Origin: Euphorbia lathyris | Lineage: Eukaryota > Streptophyta > Magnoliopsida > Malpighiales > Euphorbiaceae | Length of the DNA stretch: 64,000 nucleotides | Direction: 5' to 3' | NCBI RefSeq assembly: GCF_963576675.1 | Contig: NC_088910.1 | Location: 85,742,104 to 85,806,103, forward strand | Shown here: positions 1 to 9,366 of the stretch, piece after piece | Position numbering within the stretch: the stretch's first letter is position 1 | How the letters are laid out: the number at the start of each line of letters is the position of its first letter | Notes under the pieces: generated by a model | Seen by the model: the letters and a program-made list of their open reading frames with translations, nothing else | Database searches by the model: none | Told to the model about the DNA's origin: nothing | Program-made: the position numbers and the translations under genes

Positions 1-1924
1 GACAAATGATAGCAAAGATAACCTCCCCATGCTCAACCTTAGCCAGAAGCTTCCCACTCACCCCAGATTGGAACCAATCAGCCTCAGGATAGGCAAGGAA
101 GGACGGAAGAATGTGAGGAGGAAGGACTTCCTTCCAAACCTTCATACTTTTAGAACAATCCCTCAGAGCATGGCAAAGGGACTCAACATGACCAGAACAC
201 CTACTACAAGCACCAGAGATAGCAAGATGCCTTCTGTGCCTATCGACATTGGTCAGTAATTTGTCTTTCATTCCCAGCCAAATGAAGCTCCTGATTCTGT
301 AAGGGATCTTCAAAGCCCAAATGGACTTCCAAGAAAAGGAGGGCTGACCGGACCCATTACAAGAGAAGGCTTCAAAAGCAGACTTACAAGAATACATACC
401 ATTATTGGAAAGCGCCCAACAGTGCTTGTCCATATCTTCCTCCTGAGTACTAACCTTGACTCCCCTGATCTTAAGGAGAATATCCAGACCAAAGAAGGAC
501 TCAAACATAGGCCACTTCCAATCACCCTCAGCGTCAACCACATCCGCAATCCTCCAATGGTGGATACTGGAAGGCGGGGGAACGCAACAGATATCTATAA
601 GAGGTCTATCCCCAATCCAGGAGTCATACCAAAAACTGATAGATTTGCCATTCCCCACATCCAGACCAACGCCTGAACAGAACTCAGCAAAGACAGCACT
701 AAGACCTTTCCAAGTAAAAGAGCAATTAGCAACCCTATCTTTCGGACCACCAAAGATCTTATCCTTTCTGTATTTACCACGAAGCAGCCGAACCCAAAGA
801 GAAGAGGGAGACTGCCACATACGCCAAAGGAGCTTCATCAAAAGGACTTTATTATTATCCTTAGCCTGTCTTATACCGAGCCCTCCCATAGATTTAGGTT
901 GGCAAACCTCCTTCCAGGGAACCAGGTGGATTTTCTTCCCTTCTCCAGACTCCCCCCAAAGAAAGCGCCGATTAATCTTGTCAAGGTCATTAAGAACCGA
1001 CACGGGCAGATTACAGGCCTGCATGATATGATTCGGAGCTGCACAATTGACAGACTGAATTAAGGTAAGGCGCCCAGCAAAGGAGAGAGAATTAGCTTTC
1101 CAGCTAGCACATAACCCATTTGTCCTATCCAGAATCTCCTTAAAAGAGGCTTTGGTCACTCTTTCACTATGGAGCTGAACCCCCAAATACTTCCCCAAGG
1201 ATTGGGTAAGAGGAATACCCGACAAATCGATAAGCCTCTTACAAACACTTCTATCCATATTTTTAGAACAAAGCATTCGAGACTTATGGATGTTAATCTT
1301 TTGACCAGAGGCAGCACATAAATTATTCAGAATATTCATGATAACACCAATTTGCTCCTCATTCCCATCCACAAACAACATCACATCATCTGCAAAAAAC
1401 AAATGGGAAATAGGAGGGCAAAACCTATTAATAGACACAGGATGAAGGGAGCCGTTATCCACCGCTTCTTGAATAAGGAGGGCCAGCCGCTCCATAGCTA
1501 TCACGAAGAGAAAAGGGCTCATCGGATCCCCTTGCCTAATACCCCTAGACAGAGAGAATTCCTCAGACATATCCCCATTAATCAGGACTTGGAAGACAGG
1601 AGAAGAGATACAATCTTCAATTAGCTTCCTCCAGTTCTCAGGGATTCCCACTCTATATAAGCTATCCATAAGAAAGCTCCAATTTAAGCGATCATATGCT
1701 TTCTCCAAATCGAGCTTAAGGGCCACAATCCCTTTCTTGCCTTTCCTAACTTTCATAGAATGAATCATCTCCTGGGCGACAACCACATTATCCATCATTT
1801 GCCTACCAGGGACGAAGCTCCCCTGGTTCTGACTAATAACCCCAGGAAGGATAATCCGAAGACGATTGGCTATAATCTTTGTGACCGCTTTATAAATAAC
1901 ATTACAAAGACTGATAGGCCGCAT
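1..1924 (-). CDS. LINE (non-LTR retrotransposon) ORF2, reverse transcriptase, 5'-truncated, runs off the left edge
   Basis: Read on the minus strand, one frame stays open from an ATG at 1924 to base 1, about 641 codons with no stop. It starts inside the reverse transcriptase at RPISLCNVIYK, so the endonuclease and N-terminal RT part are missing. Visible RT blocks are QGSFVPGRQ, LDLEKAYDRLNW, GIRQGDPMSPFLF and the catalytic FFADDVML near 1375..1395. After this come the maturase-like thumb segment and the zf-RVT region (CWALSNNGMYSCKSAF, SRCSGHVESLCHALRDC) typical of plant L1-type ORF2. The protein would copy LINE RNA at nicked DNA. The ATG at 1924 is only the first Met of the truncated copy, not a natural start. 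The 5' break lies beside an A/T-rich run near 1931..1960, as expected for incomplete reverse transcription. The lack of any stop suggests a fairly recent insertion. The 3' end lies outside the window. Confidence 0.9.
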   Translation of the reverse strand, partial: MRPISLCNVIYKAVTKIIANRLRIILPGVISQNQGSFVPGRQMMDNVVVAQEMIHSMKVRKGKKGIVALKLDLEKAYDRLNWSFLMDSLYRVGIPENWRKLIEDCISSPVFQVLINGDMSEEFSLSRGIRQGDPMSPFLFVIAMERLALLIQEAVDNGSLHPVSINRFCPPISHLFFADDVMLFVDGNEEQIGVIMNILNNLCAASGQKINIHKSRMLCSKNMDRSVCKRLIDLSGIPLTQSLGKYLGVQLHSERVTKASFKEILDRTNGLCASWKANSLSFAGRLTLIQSVNCAAPNHIMQACNLPVSVLNDLDKINRRFLWGESGEGKKIHLVPWKEVCQPKSMGGLGIRQAKDNNKVLLMKLLWRMWQSPSSLWVRLLRGKYRKDKIFGGPKDRVANCSFTWKGLSAVFAEFCSGVGLDVGNGKSISFWYDSWIGDRPLIDICCVPPPSSIHHWRIADVVDAEGDWKWPMFESFFGLDILLKIRGVKVSTQEEDMDKHCWALSNNGMYSCKSAFEAFSCNGSGQPSFSWKSIWALKIPYRIRSFIWLGMKDKLLTNVDRHRRHLAISGACSRCSGHVESLCHALRDCSKSMKVWKEVLPPHILPSFLAYPEADWFQSGVSGKLLAKVEHGEVIFAIIC

Positions 1925-2166
1925 TTGCAAAAAAGATAAAAAAAAAAATATATAAATACATTAAAAACCAAGATAAAAAAATGCAATGCTTGAACTAAAA
2001 AAACTAAACTAAAAATTCTTGGAAAACTAGAACGACTTATATTTTGGAAAAAAATTCACTTTCTAAAACCACTTATTTAATAGAATGGATGGAGTATCAT
2101 TTTTCGAAAAATAGGTGTGTAATGGAAAACTTATCTTTTTAATAATGTATGCATATTTTTGAACTA
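1925..2166. other. AT-rich spacer without recognisable gene
   Basis: This stretch is rich in A and T runs and shows no ORF or repeat that I can name. It separates the truncated LINE from the nested MITEs. Confidence 0.6.
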
Positions 2167-2998
2167 AGGTTTTGTTTGATAAACCACTAAATTACTTAAA
2201 TTAAAATAGTAAGCACTTGTTTAATTTAAATGTTTTTGATAACGGTTATTTCTCCGCCACTTAAATTAGTTAACTAAGTAAAAATTCACTTATTTTGATA
2301 AGTCAAAATATTTAACTTAACATTATAAGTTAAATCTTATCAACTAATATTTTTAGGTTTAAGACATCATTTGCCCCCTGAACTTGTCCAAAAAGGTTGA
2401 TTGGCCTCCTGAACTTTCAAAGTGTTCCAATAGCCCATTGAACTTGTATAAAATGTTCAGTTAGCCTCTTGAACTTGCGTAAATGTAACCAATTAATCAC
2501 TCGGTTGTAAAAAAAAAAAGTAAGTTAAATGTGGAAGATATGTTACAAGCATCTTAAAAAGGTAAAACGACCAAGGTCAGAGTATGTGATTCTAATATTA
2601 GAGAAGAAAATGTTTTATAATCGAACAAGTAAGAACTTTTTTTTTGGGTATGTTTTAATCTATTTTGTGAATATGTAATAACATTGTAAGGCACGCGCAA
2701 CACATCTTCCGAATTTAACTTATTTTTTTACAACCGAGTGATTAATTGATTACATTTTACGCAAGTTTAGGGGACTAACTGAACATTTTATGTAAGTTCG
2801 GGGAGCTATCAGAACAGTTTAAAAGTTCAGGGAGCCAATCAAGCTTTTTAGACAAGTTCAGGAGGCAAATGATGTATTAAGCCAATATTTTTATAAAAGT
2901 TACATCTTTCAATACTTTTAGCACTTAAAATATTCATCATTTAAAATTCACTATTTATTTTTCAATACTTAATTTTCAGTTTTATCAAACAGCACCCA
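2167..2998. mobile_element. hAT-like MITE, split by a second MITE
   Basis: The ends are inverted: GGTTTTGTTTGATAAA near 2167 matches the complement of TTTATCAAACAGCACC near 2984..2998. The inner flanks are AT-rich with mirrored ACTTAAAT-like words. The MULE-type element 2356..2883 sits inside it. I find no clear target-site duplication, so the exact ends and superfamily are inference from terminal sequence style. Confidence 0.45.
2356..2883. mobile_element. Mutator-like MITE with long terminal inverted repeats and 10-bp target duplication
   Basis: The element begins GGTTTAAGACATCATTTG and ends with the complement of GGCTTAATACATCATTTG. Inverted similarity runs about 190 bp inward on each side, containing repeated CCTGAACTTG-type words and the shared segment around TCACTCGGTTGTAAAAA. 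Both sides are flanked by AATATTTTTA (2346..2355 and 2884..2893), a 10-bp target-site duplication. It codes for nothing. A second member of the same family is at 13045..13548. Confidence 0.82.
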
Positions 2999-3035
2999 AG
3001 ATTGCTAAATATAAGAGATTGGAACATTTACCAAT

Positions 3036-3182
3036 TAAGATTGGCTTGAGTGGTTAAGGGTCTCAAACCGTGTAAGTTAAATCTCGAGTTCGAATCTTAG
3101 CGTACACAAAAAGCTTTAATTGGGAGATTATACATCTAGAGGGTGTCCGACCAGTCTCGGTTCGAGAAATCAGAAAAACAAT
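3036..3182 (+). mobile_element. tRNA-derived SINE candidate
   Basis: A pol III box A-like word TGGCTTGAGTGG (3042..3053) is followed about 33 bp later by a box B-like GAGTTCGAATCT (near 3086..3097). The following non-tRNA body is about 80 bp and includes GGGTGTCCGACC. It does not fold as a complete tRNA gene. I do not know the family and could not define a target duplication. Confidence 0.5.
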
Positions 3183-3254
3183 TTGTTAGCGATATTTTAC
3201 GAATATGCTAATTTTCAACACTGTCACGTATGGTTAGGTACCGAATCCTTGCTC

Positions 3255-3590
3255 TTATTCTAGTACAATGCGCGAAGGAGCATCCCTCGTGCTTGTACCG
3301 ATGTTTTTGAGGTAGGCAGCCCCTAATGTCTTAAGTTTCATCGAAGCCAAACCTGTAAAACAATTAGGTCCAACAAACTCCCTAGAAAATATGGTAATCA
3401 CATGTCCAAGGCCGAGAGCTCTTTGCTTTTTTTTATTCATGGCCTTCAGTGAGTCCTCCACGAGTTCCTTGATGTCACACCCGTAGTCATTCTCAAAATA
3501 GTAAAGTGCAAAAAGTTCTGACTTGTTCACCAGATTGCTTTCGGCTTTTCCCGTAAAGATAAAAGCCATGAATTTATGCAAAAGGTTCAA
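3255..3590 (-). pseudogene. Fragment of an Athila-type retrotransposon accessory ORF
   Basis: A 111-aa open frame. Its middle part (NLVNKSELFALYYF ... LGLGHVITIFSREF) aligns by eye with the segment TIVSKQELFFLW ... FHLGHIITCLAVNL of the 654-aa ORF at 58315..60279. Both belong to the plant retroelement accessory ORFs found outside gag-pol. No reverse transcriptase or integrase is next to it, so this is an isolated remnant. Function is unknown. The start Met is simply the first in the frame. Confidence 0.5.
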
Positions 3591-3963
3591 AATAGGGTTT
3601 TTTTATGAGTTTGGATTGTAAATCTGAATTGTTGTACTCACTTGTCCATGTTATCTGTTTCAGTATATTTCTGTATTCAACACTTTAGGTCAATCTGTTA
3701 TTGAGTACAGACTCATCCAACAACCTAACTTATTGTGGAACCACTTTGTATTTGATTCAAAAGTTTTTCCTAACAGTTGAAATCAAAGGATATTCTCTCC
3801 ATCTACTAGTACATTCTTCATGGTGGTATGACATTCGATCACCAGGGATGGATAAACTTCAAATTTGGTTTTTGAAAAATAATCCTAACCCATAAGTTCC
3901 AATTTTTCCTCAAATTCTACCTGCCAACTCCGTTGCTCCAGAAATTCAAAATCAAATACATGA
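3591..3963. other. Spacer with the first, split copy of a short direct duplication
   Basis: No gene is visible. The segment 3906..3968 (from the CCTCAAATTCTAC word to ATACATGAAATGG) recurs at about 6193..6262 on the other side of the solo LTR. It is the beginning of a roughly 120-bp tandem duplication cut by the LTR insertion. Confidence 0.6.
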
Positions 3964-3968
3964 AATGG

Positions 3969-6138
3969 TGTCACGACCCAACCCAGGCCATGACCGGCGC
4001 ATAAATTAAATTAACTTTAATCTATGCTAGCCTTAATTCTGAACTAATAGAAATTCCAAAATTTACTAACATAATATCAAACTCGTCTCAATTACATGAA
4101 TAAACCCTAAAAGAATCAAATGTGCAAGTCTAAACCTCAATAATCAAAATTCTCCAAAGACAATGTAAAGCTAATTCATTAAGCAATCTCCTTCAACATC
4201 AATCCAAGGGGTTACCTCACGAACAGAGACCTTAATCTGAAAAAGAAAGATTCAACGTGGTATGAGATTTTCGTCTATACGAGCGAAAACCTTAGTGAGT
4301 AGTAGCTACAGCACACAACAGAAAGGGAACAGGCAGGCAAGCTGATACTTTTAAATCATGACAAATATAGTTCAAAATATAGTATTTCAAAATCAGTTAA
4401 ACTAAAGGGTCAATATAAGGTAATCAATTCTAAATGCTGACAATCAATTGTCAAACATAATACTGAAGCCCTTCAAAATATCAAATATTAGAATAATCAG
4501 AAAATAAGACAAAAGCTTTAAAACACATGGTACAGTGTAACAGAGTGGTGATACTGCACACCACCAGGGCCAGATAAATGGTAAGCGCGCTACCAATAAC
4601 AGATATAGATAACAGATAATTGCCTTCACCGATCTTATGCATGATTCTAATGTTGACACAACTGACGACAAAACTGACAACTGACATCATGACTCGAAGA
4701 CAAATGCAAAGTCCTAATGTTATGAAGATCGGTGAGAGGCCAGATAACAGATACAGATATACTGAGCACTTGTACCAGTTTGAAAACATATAGTATACAT
4801 ATATAAATCAGAGAATCATAACTGATTGAACAATTTATCAGATTTCTAAAATAAAAGTAATAACGGCGATAAATCGCGTATCAGAAAGTACAGATAATAT
4901 CAAATCAAATTTTAATAACTTCTTTGTAACTGGTAATAAAACAAATTAAATATGAAGGGTATGTTCCCAGAATATGCGCTCTAATACTAAGGACATTTAG
5001 TAAACAGAAGGTTCAAAATGTACGCTTTTATAAAAGGGACATATAATCAAATGTCAATTTTGATAAACAGTTTAAAGTCGGAGGTTTCAGTCAATTAGTG
5101 TCATATACTATAATTACCACTCACCTGATATCCAGCCGAAAGATAAACCTAAGAGTCCTGGCACCTCACCACTCAATGGACCGAAGGAATAGTATCTCCT
5201 ATAAAATCCAGTGGGAAAAAAACATCAACGAATTAATCTAAGGCTAGGATTAGAATTAATCGATAGGAGGTTCTGAATTCTTTTGGGGAAAAAATGAAAA
5301 TCAACAAAATGTATAAACAAGAGTTCAACCTAACAATTTCGATTATGTTAAAACAAAACTCAATTAAGATAACCTTATAAATAATGTTTATGTTCCATCA
5401 AAAACATTAATATCCATAGTTAGATGTTAAACGCATCATACAACCCAATTAAAGAAAAATATTAATGTTTTACAAAACTAAAATTTCAAACCAATAAAAC
5501 CATTTTAATTAGGATCTTTATTTTAAACAAACTTTGAAAAAGAACAAAAGAAAGAAAAAGATAATGGGTTGAAAGAGGGTTCACACACAAAAACCACAAA
5601 TCTTGCTCCAACATATAAATAAAGTAATATGTTTAATAGTAAGACCAATTTGGTTGAATTTCTAAATGTCAGATTTGTGTAAAATAGAAAAAGAACCCAC
5701 TCATGTATATTCTCTGCGCCAGAAAGAAAAATGAAATCATATAAAAAAAAAAAACTAAAATCAAACTTACTTGAGCAATGGAAAGAATCAGGTCCAATCT
5801 ACAAACAGTCAACCCAAGGAAGACCAGATTGTCAATGGCACATGAAGAACTTCAGAGTGTGAAAGAAAAAAAGAAAAAAAGAGGTGGAAGTTTATTGGTT
5901 GTTTTCTTTGATACCCAGAAAAAAGGAGAACAATAAATAGGGTTTAAGGTGGTAATGGGCTCTATTTAGGAGGAAGATAAAAAAAAGCCTTTGAACATAA
6001 TAATAATAACTTGAAATAAGTAAAGATAATCTTTATAACATAAATTTATTCTTCTAAATAACCCAAATTTTGTTATAAAAAAATACTTTAATTAAGTCAA
6101 AATAAAATATATATATTATCTAGGTTAGGGTCATTACA
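3969..6138. mobile_element. Solo LTR, 2.17 kb, Ty3 (Del/Tekay-like) termini
   Basis: The segment starts TGTCACGACCC and ends GGGTCATTACA, giving TG...CA ends with a short terminal inversion. The 5-bp AATGG is duplicated exactly at 3964..3968 and 6139..6143. No gag or pol coding and no second copy of the sequence is present, so a solo LTR left by recombination between two LTRs is the simplest reading. Long LTRs with this start are known in Del/Tekay chromoviruses; that family label is inference from the ends only. Confidence 0.75.
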
Positions 6139-6143
6139 AATGG

Positions 6144-6318
6144 TGTGCACTGTGAAATAGAAATGTTTTCAAACCGTTTACCTTCTTCTACTATGTGAAT
6201 CCTCAAATTCTACACGCCAACTATATTGCTCCAGAAATTCAAAATCAAATACATGAAATGGTGTGCACTGTGAAATAGAAATGTTTTCAAACCGTTTACC
6301 TTCTTTTACTGCGTGAAT
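6144..6318. repeat. Tandem duplication of about 120 bp, interrupted by the solo LTR
   Basis: The words GTGCACTGTGAAATAGAAATG and CAAACCGTTTACCTTCTT occur at about 6143..6195 and again at 6261..6310, each preceded by the CCAGAAATTCAAAATC block (3947 and 6231). The first unit is broken by the LTR at 3969..6138, so the duplication predates the insertion. Confidence 0.7.
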
Positions 6319-6533
6319 CCGGAAGGGGCAACTATAAGTAATTGACAAAGGTATCAGACATGTATATGGTGGTGGTGCTGGTGGATTCTGAGCTTTTTTT
6401 TATGTTTTTTTGGTGTTCCTAGCGATTGTCTTAACTCATTTTCCTTTGTCACTCATTTTGCACTTGGAGTTATATATAAAACAAAAAAAAAACAGAAATC
6501 ACAAACAAGGTATATGTATAAAAATGAAAGTAT

Positions 6534-6717
6534 AAAAGGACGGCCCGGACGCACTACGCGTCCCCGCTGAGCGAGTCTCCGGAGAAGGGTCCCACCACAA
6601 GGGTGTACTGGGAGCAAGCCTTCCCCTACCAATTTATTTGGCAAGAGGCCGCTCCTAAGACTCGAACCTGTGACCTCTTGGTCACACGACAACAATGTTT
6701 ACCGTTGCGCCAAGGCT
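6534..6717 (-). mobile_element. Au-type SINE
   Basis: On the minus strand it starts AGCCTTGGCGCAACGG, has a box B CAGGTTCGAGTCTTAGGAGC, and continues with the Au family body (GGAAGGCTTGCTCCC, CACCCTTGTGGTGGGACCC, GACGCGTAGTGCG), ending at a short T-rich tail. A second copy with the same order lies at 38321..38514. I recognise this as the Au SINE family of flowering plants. No clear target duplication was found for this copy. Confidence 0.88.
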
Positions 6718-6894
6718 ATAGGTAAAGGGATTTTATAAGAGATGAAATCAGATGAATAGGTTAGGGGTGATAAATCAGGATTTAATATAAATTAATTATT
6801 TTGGAAAGTTAAAAACATATTCAAAAGTGGAAAAGGTGTATTAGGTAGTGGGTTTTGGCAGATTTTATGTCTTTTAAGAAGACATGATCGTCTC

Positions 6895-7448
6895 GATTGA
6901 CGTCCACACGTCGTGTGAAATTGTGACACGATATATAACAAGGGTCAATAGCGACGCACATTCATCACATGCGTCGCTATGGACCTATTTAAATTATCAA
7001 AATATTATATAATTATCAAAAGAGACTGTATATTTTATGAGTGTTGCTATTGATAATTCCTTTTGCAGTGAAAATTATATAAGACTTTATAGTGATGAGC
7101 ACTACTTAAAAATGTCGACATTGATCTATCAATAGTGACGCACATGAATGCAAGCATCCCTATTGTTAAATTTGGTTTTCTATCAATAGCGGCAATCGTG
7201 CTTGAATTGTCACTATTCTCTCAATAGTAACGCATAATACATATGAACGTCGCTATTGCTAATTAATAGCGACGTACATTGAAGAAACTGTCTTTATGGA
7301 TTATTAGTAGAGATGAATCTTAAAATGACGATTGCTAATGGCTATTTTTCCACTAGTATAATAGCGACGTACATTGAAGAGTCTGTCTCTATGAATTATT
7401 AGTAGAGATGAATCTTAAAAAGTGCTGATCGCTATTTTTCCACTAGTA
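6895..7448. mobile_element. CACTA (En/Spm-like) terminal fragment with duplicated end
   Basis: The stretch carries many AATAGCGACG(C/T)ACAT words in both orientations, as in CACTA subterminal regions. It ends GCTATTTTTCCACTAGTA, whose complement TACTAGTGGAAAAATAGC is the usual CACTA terminus apart from the first base. That terminus occurs twice, ending at 7358 and at 7448. No matching left terminus was found and there is no transposase ORF. Confidence 0.6.
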
Positions 7449-7693
7449 AATTATACAATAAAATAAAGGCATATGCAATGATGGGGAATTATGTAGCATA
7501 ATATCTCTCTAAAATAGATATTTTCTCATAAATTTCCATAAATTATTTTACTCATATATAAAAATAAATAAATACAATGTTGTTTGGTACAGAATTCTAT
7601 AACAACACATTTCATTTTTTCATTATTACGAAAGTATTATAAATTTACAATAGTGTTCATAAGGATCCCGACTGAGTAAATAAATTTAATCAG
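7449..7693. other. AT-rich spacer
   Basis: No gene or named repeat is seen between the CACTA end and the poly(T) that marks the 3' tail of the minus-strand LINE. Confidence 0.55.
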
Positions 7694-7739
7694 TTTTTTT
7701 TTTTTTTGAAGAAAAATAAGTTTTATTAAACGGAATCAA

Positions 7740-8167
7740 TATACAAGGAATGTAAAATAAAATCTGGAGGGACAGTACCTCACTCCACAAGTTCTGACAA
7801 GGAATGAGAAGACCTAGCTAAAGCACGAGTCACCCCATTCAAAGAATGACCTATAAATCTGACAGAAATGTCATTGATACTAGAAATAAGACTTTTATAA
7901 TCGTATGTAATTGAACCATGAGAAGAACGAAAGTATGCTTGATGAAAATGATTCACCACTGACAACGCATTTACCACCCAAACCCTTGAGTTTGATCCAC
8001 CTAAGAGCCTCTCAAATATCAATAGTTTCACCTTCCCTAACCGAAAAGTTTCCAACAATACGAGAACGAAAAATAATAAATGGTTTGTAACTTTGGACAA
8101 TATCCATTAAAACGCCAACTGCTCGTGGGTTGCCTAGTCCACGACAGTTCCAGACTAATAGTCTCAT
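7740..8167 (-). pseudogene. LINE ORF2 remnant: endonuclease start joined to the RNase H end
   Basis: From the ATG at 8167 the minus strand reads MRLLVWNCRGLGNPRAVGV, the usual start of the apurinic endonuclease of plant LINE ORF2, up to YKPFII. After about 30 codons the frame changes to a C-terminal RNase H-like segment with SVVNHFHQAYFRSSHGS, INDISVRFIGHSLNGV and ALARSSHSLS, then the usual tail W-G-T-V-P-P. The Asp expected just before the ALSVVNH-type motif reads Asn. Everything between endonuclease and RNase H, including the RT, is deleted. The junction is near 8050. Confidence 0.7.
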
Positions 8168-8340
8168 GATGATGGGTAGGCATGTCCAGTAGAGCCCACC
8201 TGAAACCTATTTTTTGGATCCGTAATTAGACTATTATTTGAAACTGTCTCCTCCCTCTCATTCAAAACATCTTCTTTCCTTCTACATTTTACTTCCATAA
8301 CCACAATATCTTCTCCAGACTCATGTTCTGACCTTATGCC

Positions 8341-8712
8341 TTATTCATAATCAACTGCCATATTAATTATTCTATTACTGTCGTCATTAGTCCCACGATT
8401 AATATCACTAAATATGGGAGTTTGTTCTACTGTTTTGGTCTTTTCCATAGTAAATGACTCAAGAATTATGCTTCCTTCACAATTAACTGCCCTTTTAATT
8501 GTTCCATTAATGTTGCTATTAGTCTCACGATTAATGCGACTAAATCTGGGAGTTTGTTCAACATTTTTCATAGTAACCGATCCATCATTTACTCTTCCTT
8601 CGTAATCAACTATCATATTAATTATTCTACTAAAGTTGCCATTAGTCTCATCATTAATGCCACTAAATATGAGAGTTTTCTTTTGGATCTTACCACCATG
8701 CTCCACCACCAC
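8341..8712 (-). repeat. Three degenerate tandem units of about 125 bp in the LINE linker
   Basis: The 123-aa frame repeats the pattern EQTPxFSxINRxTN followed by a stretch ending in VDYE or VNCE. At DNA level three units share ATTAATTATTCTA, CGATTAAT.CACTAAAT.TGGGAGTTTG and TTCACAATTAACT-like words. The units lie downstream of the zinc knuckle of ORF1, where LINE ORF1 proteins usually have a low-complexity tail. Confidence 0.65.
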
Positions 8713-8757
8713 TCATTGGTTACCGCCGTTGATGCCTGACCGGACCTTAATAACCAG

Positions 8758-9366
8758 TCATTTTGCACCTTTGTTGGATTGCTTCCTTCCGGTCTGAACA
8801 AACATATGAGAGCCATAGAGCTTTTGAACTTCTCCATCAATCGAATCATAAACTTTTGGACATGAGAAATTTGTATGGTCTAAAAAACCACACACAAAAC
8901 AAATTTTTTTTATTCTCTCATAGTGAAATTCTGCCCAGAACCCATCTCTAGCTGGTTGTCTTATTCTCCTCATAAGCGGTTTTCGAACATTTATATTGGG
9001 ATCAGAGATGATAAATTTTCTTACATGATTTCCAATAATCATAGTCACCCTTTCAGACATGAATCCATGGGGAAGATTGTAAATATGAACCCAAACATCT
9101 ATGTGAAAAAGTGGAATTTTAGGCTTGTTGTCAAACATCCATGGACCACTATCATACACTCTTCTCACATCAATCTCATGAAAAAATTGAAAGAGGAATA
9201 AATTTGGGTTGATGGATCGTATGTATACTCTTTTTCCTGGTTTCCACAAGGGAACCAAAGTATCTCGCATTGGTTGAAAATCCACGAATTTATCAGAGAG
9301 GAATCTACCAACCTGACACCATCTTAGATCCACTTGCTCAGAATTGAGATCTCCATCATCAATCAT
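8758..9366 (-). CDS. LINE ORF1-type nucleic-acid-binding protein (DUF4283 plus zinc knuckle)
   Basis: A 202-aa ORF. Residues about 14..130 match the DUF4283 pattern of plant LINE ORF1: WCQVGRFLSDK, FLFQFFHEIDVRRV, GPWMF, and VWVHIYNLPHGFMSE. This is followed by a CCHC-type knuckle CFVCGFLDHTNFSC near residues 165..180. Such proteins bind LINE RNA and chaperone it. It ends with TGA at 8758, earlier than full-length ORF1, and the proline- or serine-rich tail lies out of frame downstream. The Met at 9366 fits the family, although some relatives extend further upstream. Confidence 0.75.
   Translation of the reverse strand: MIDDGDLNSEQVDLRWCQVGRFLSDKFVDFQPMRDTLVPLWKPGKRVYIRSINPNLFLFQFFHEIDVRRVYDSGPWMFDNKPKIPLFHIDVWVHIYNLPHGFMSERVTMIIGNHVRKFIISDPNINVRKPLMRRIRQPARDGFWAEFHYERIKKICFVCGFLDHTNFSCPKVYDSIDGEVQKLYGSHMFVQTGRKQSNKGAK

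Larger units (their letters stand above)
7694..9366 (-). mobile_element. Internally deleted LINE with ORF1, short ORF2 start and poly(A) tail
   Basis: Reading leftwards, the element holds an ORF1 with a DUF4283 domain and zinc knuckle (9366..8758), a repeat-bearing linker (8712..8341), the first codons of ORF2 (from 8167), then directly the RNase H-like tail, and a poly(A) seen as T14 at 7694..7707. The reverse transcriptase is absent. It cannot move by itself. Confidence 0.75.

Noticed and set aside
456..1031. 191-aa plus-strand ORF
   Set aside because: It is antisense to the continuous LINE reverse transcriptase frame and shows no domain of its own.
3042..3097. Possible tRNA gene
   Set aside because: Box A and box B words are present but no cloverleaf stems close; a SINE explains it better. 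The same holds for the Au SINEs at 6534 and 38321.
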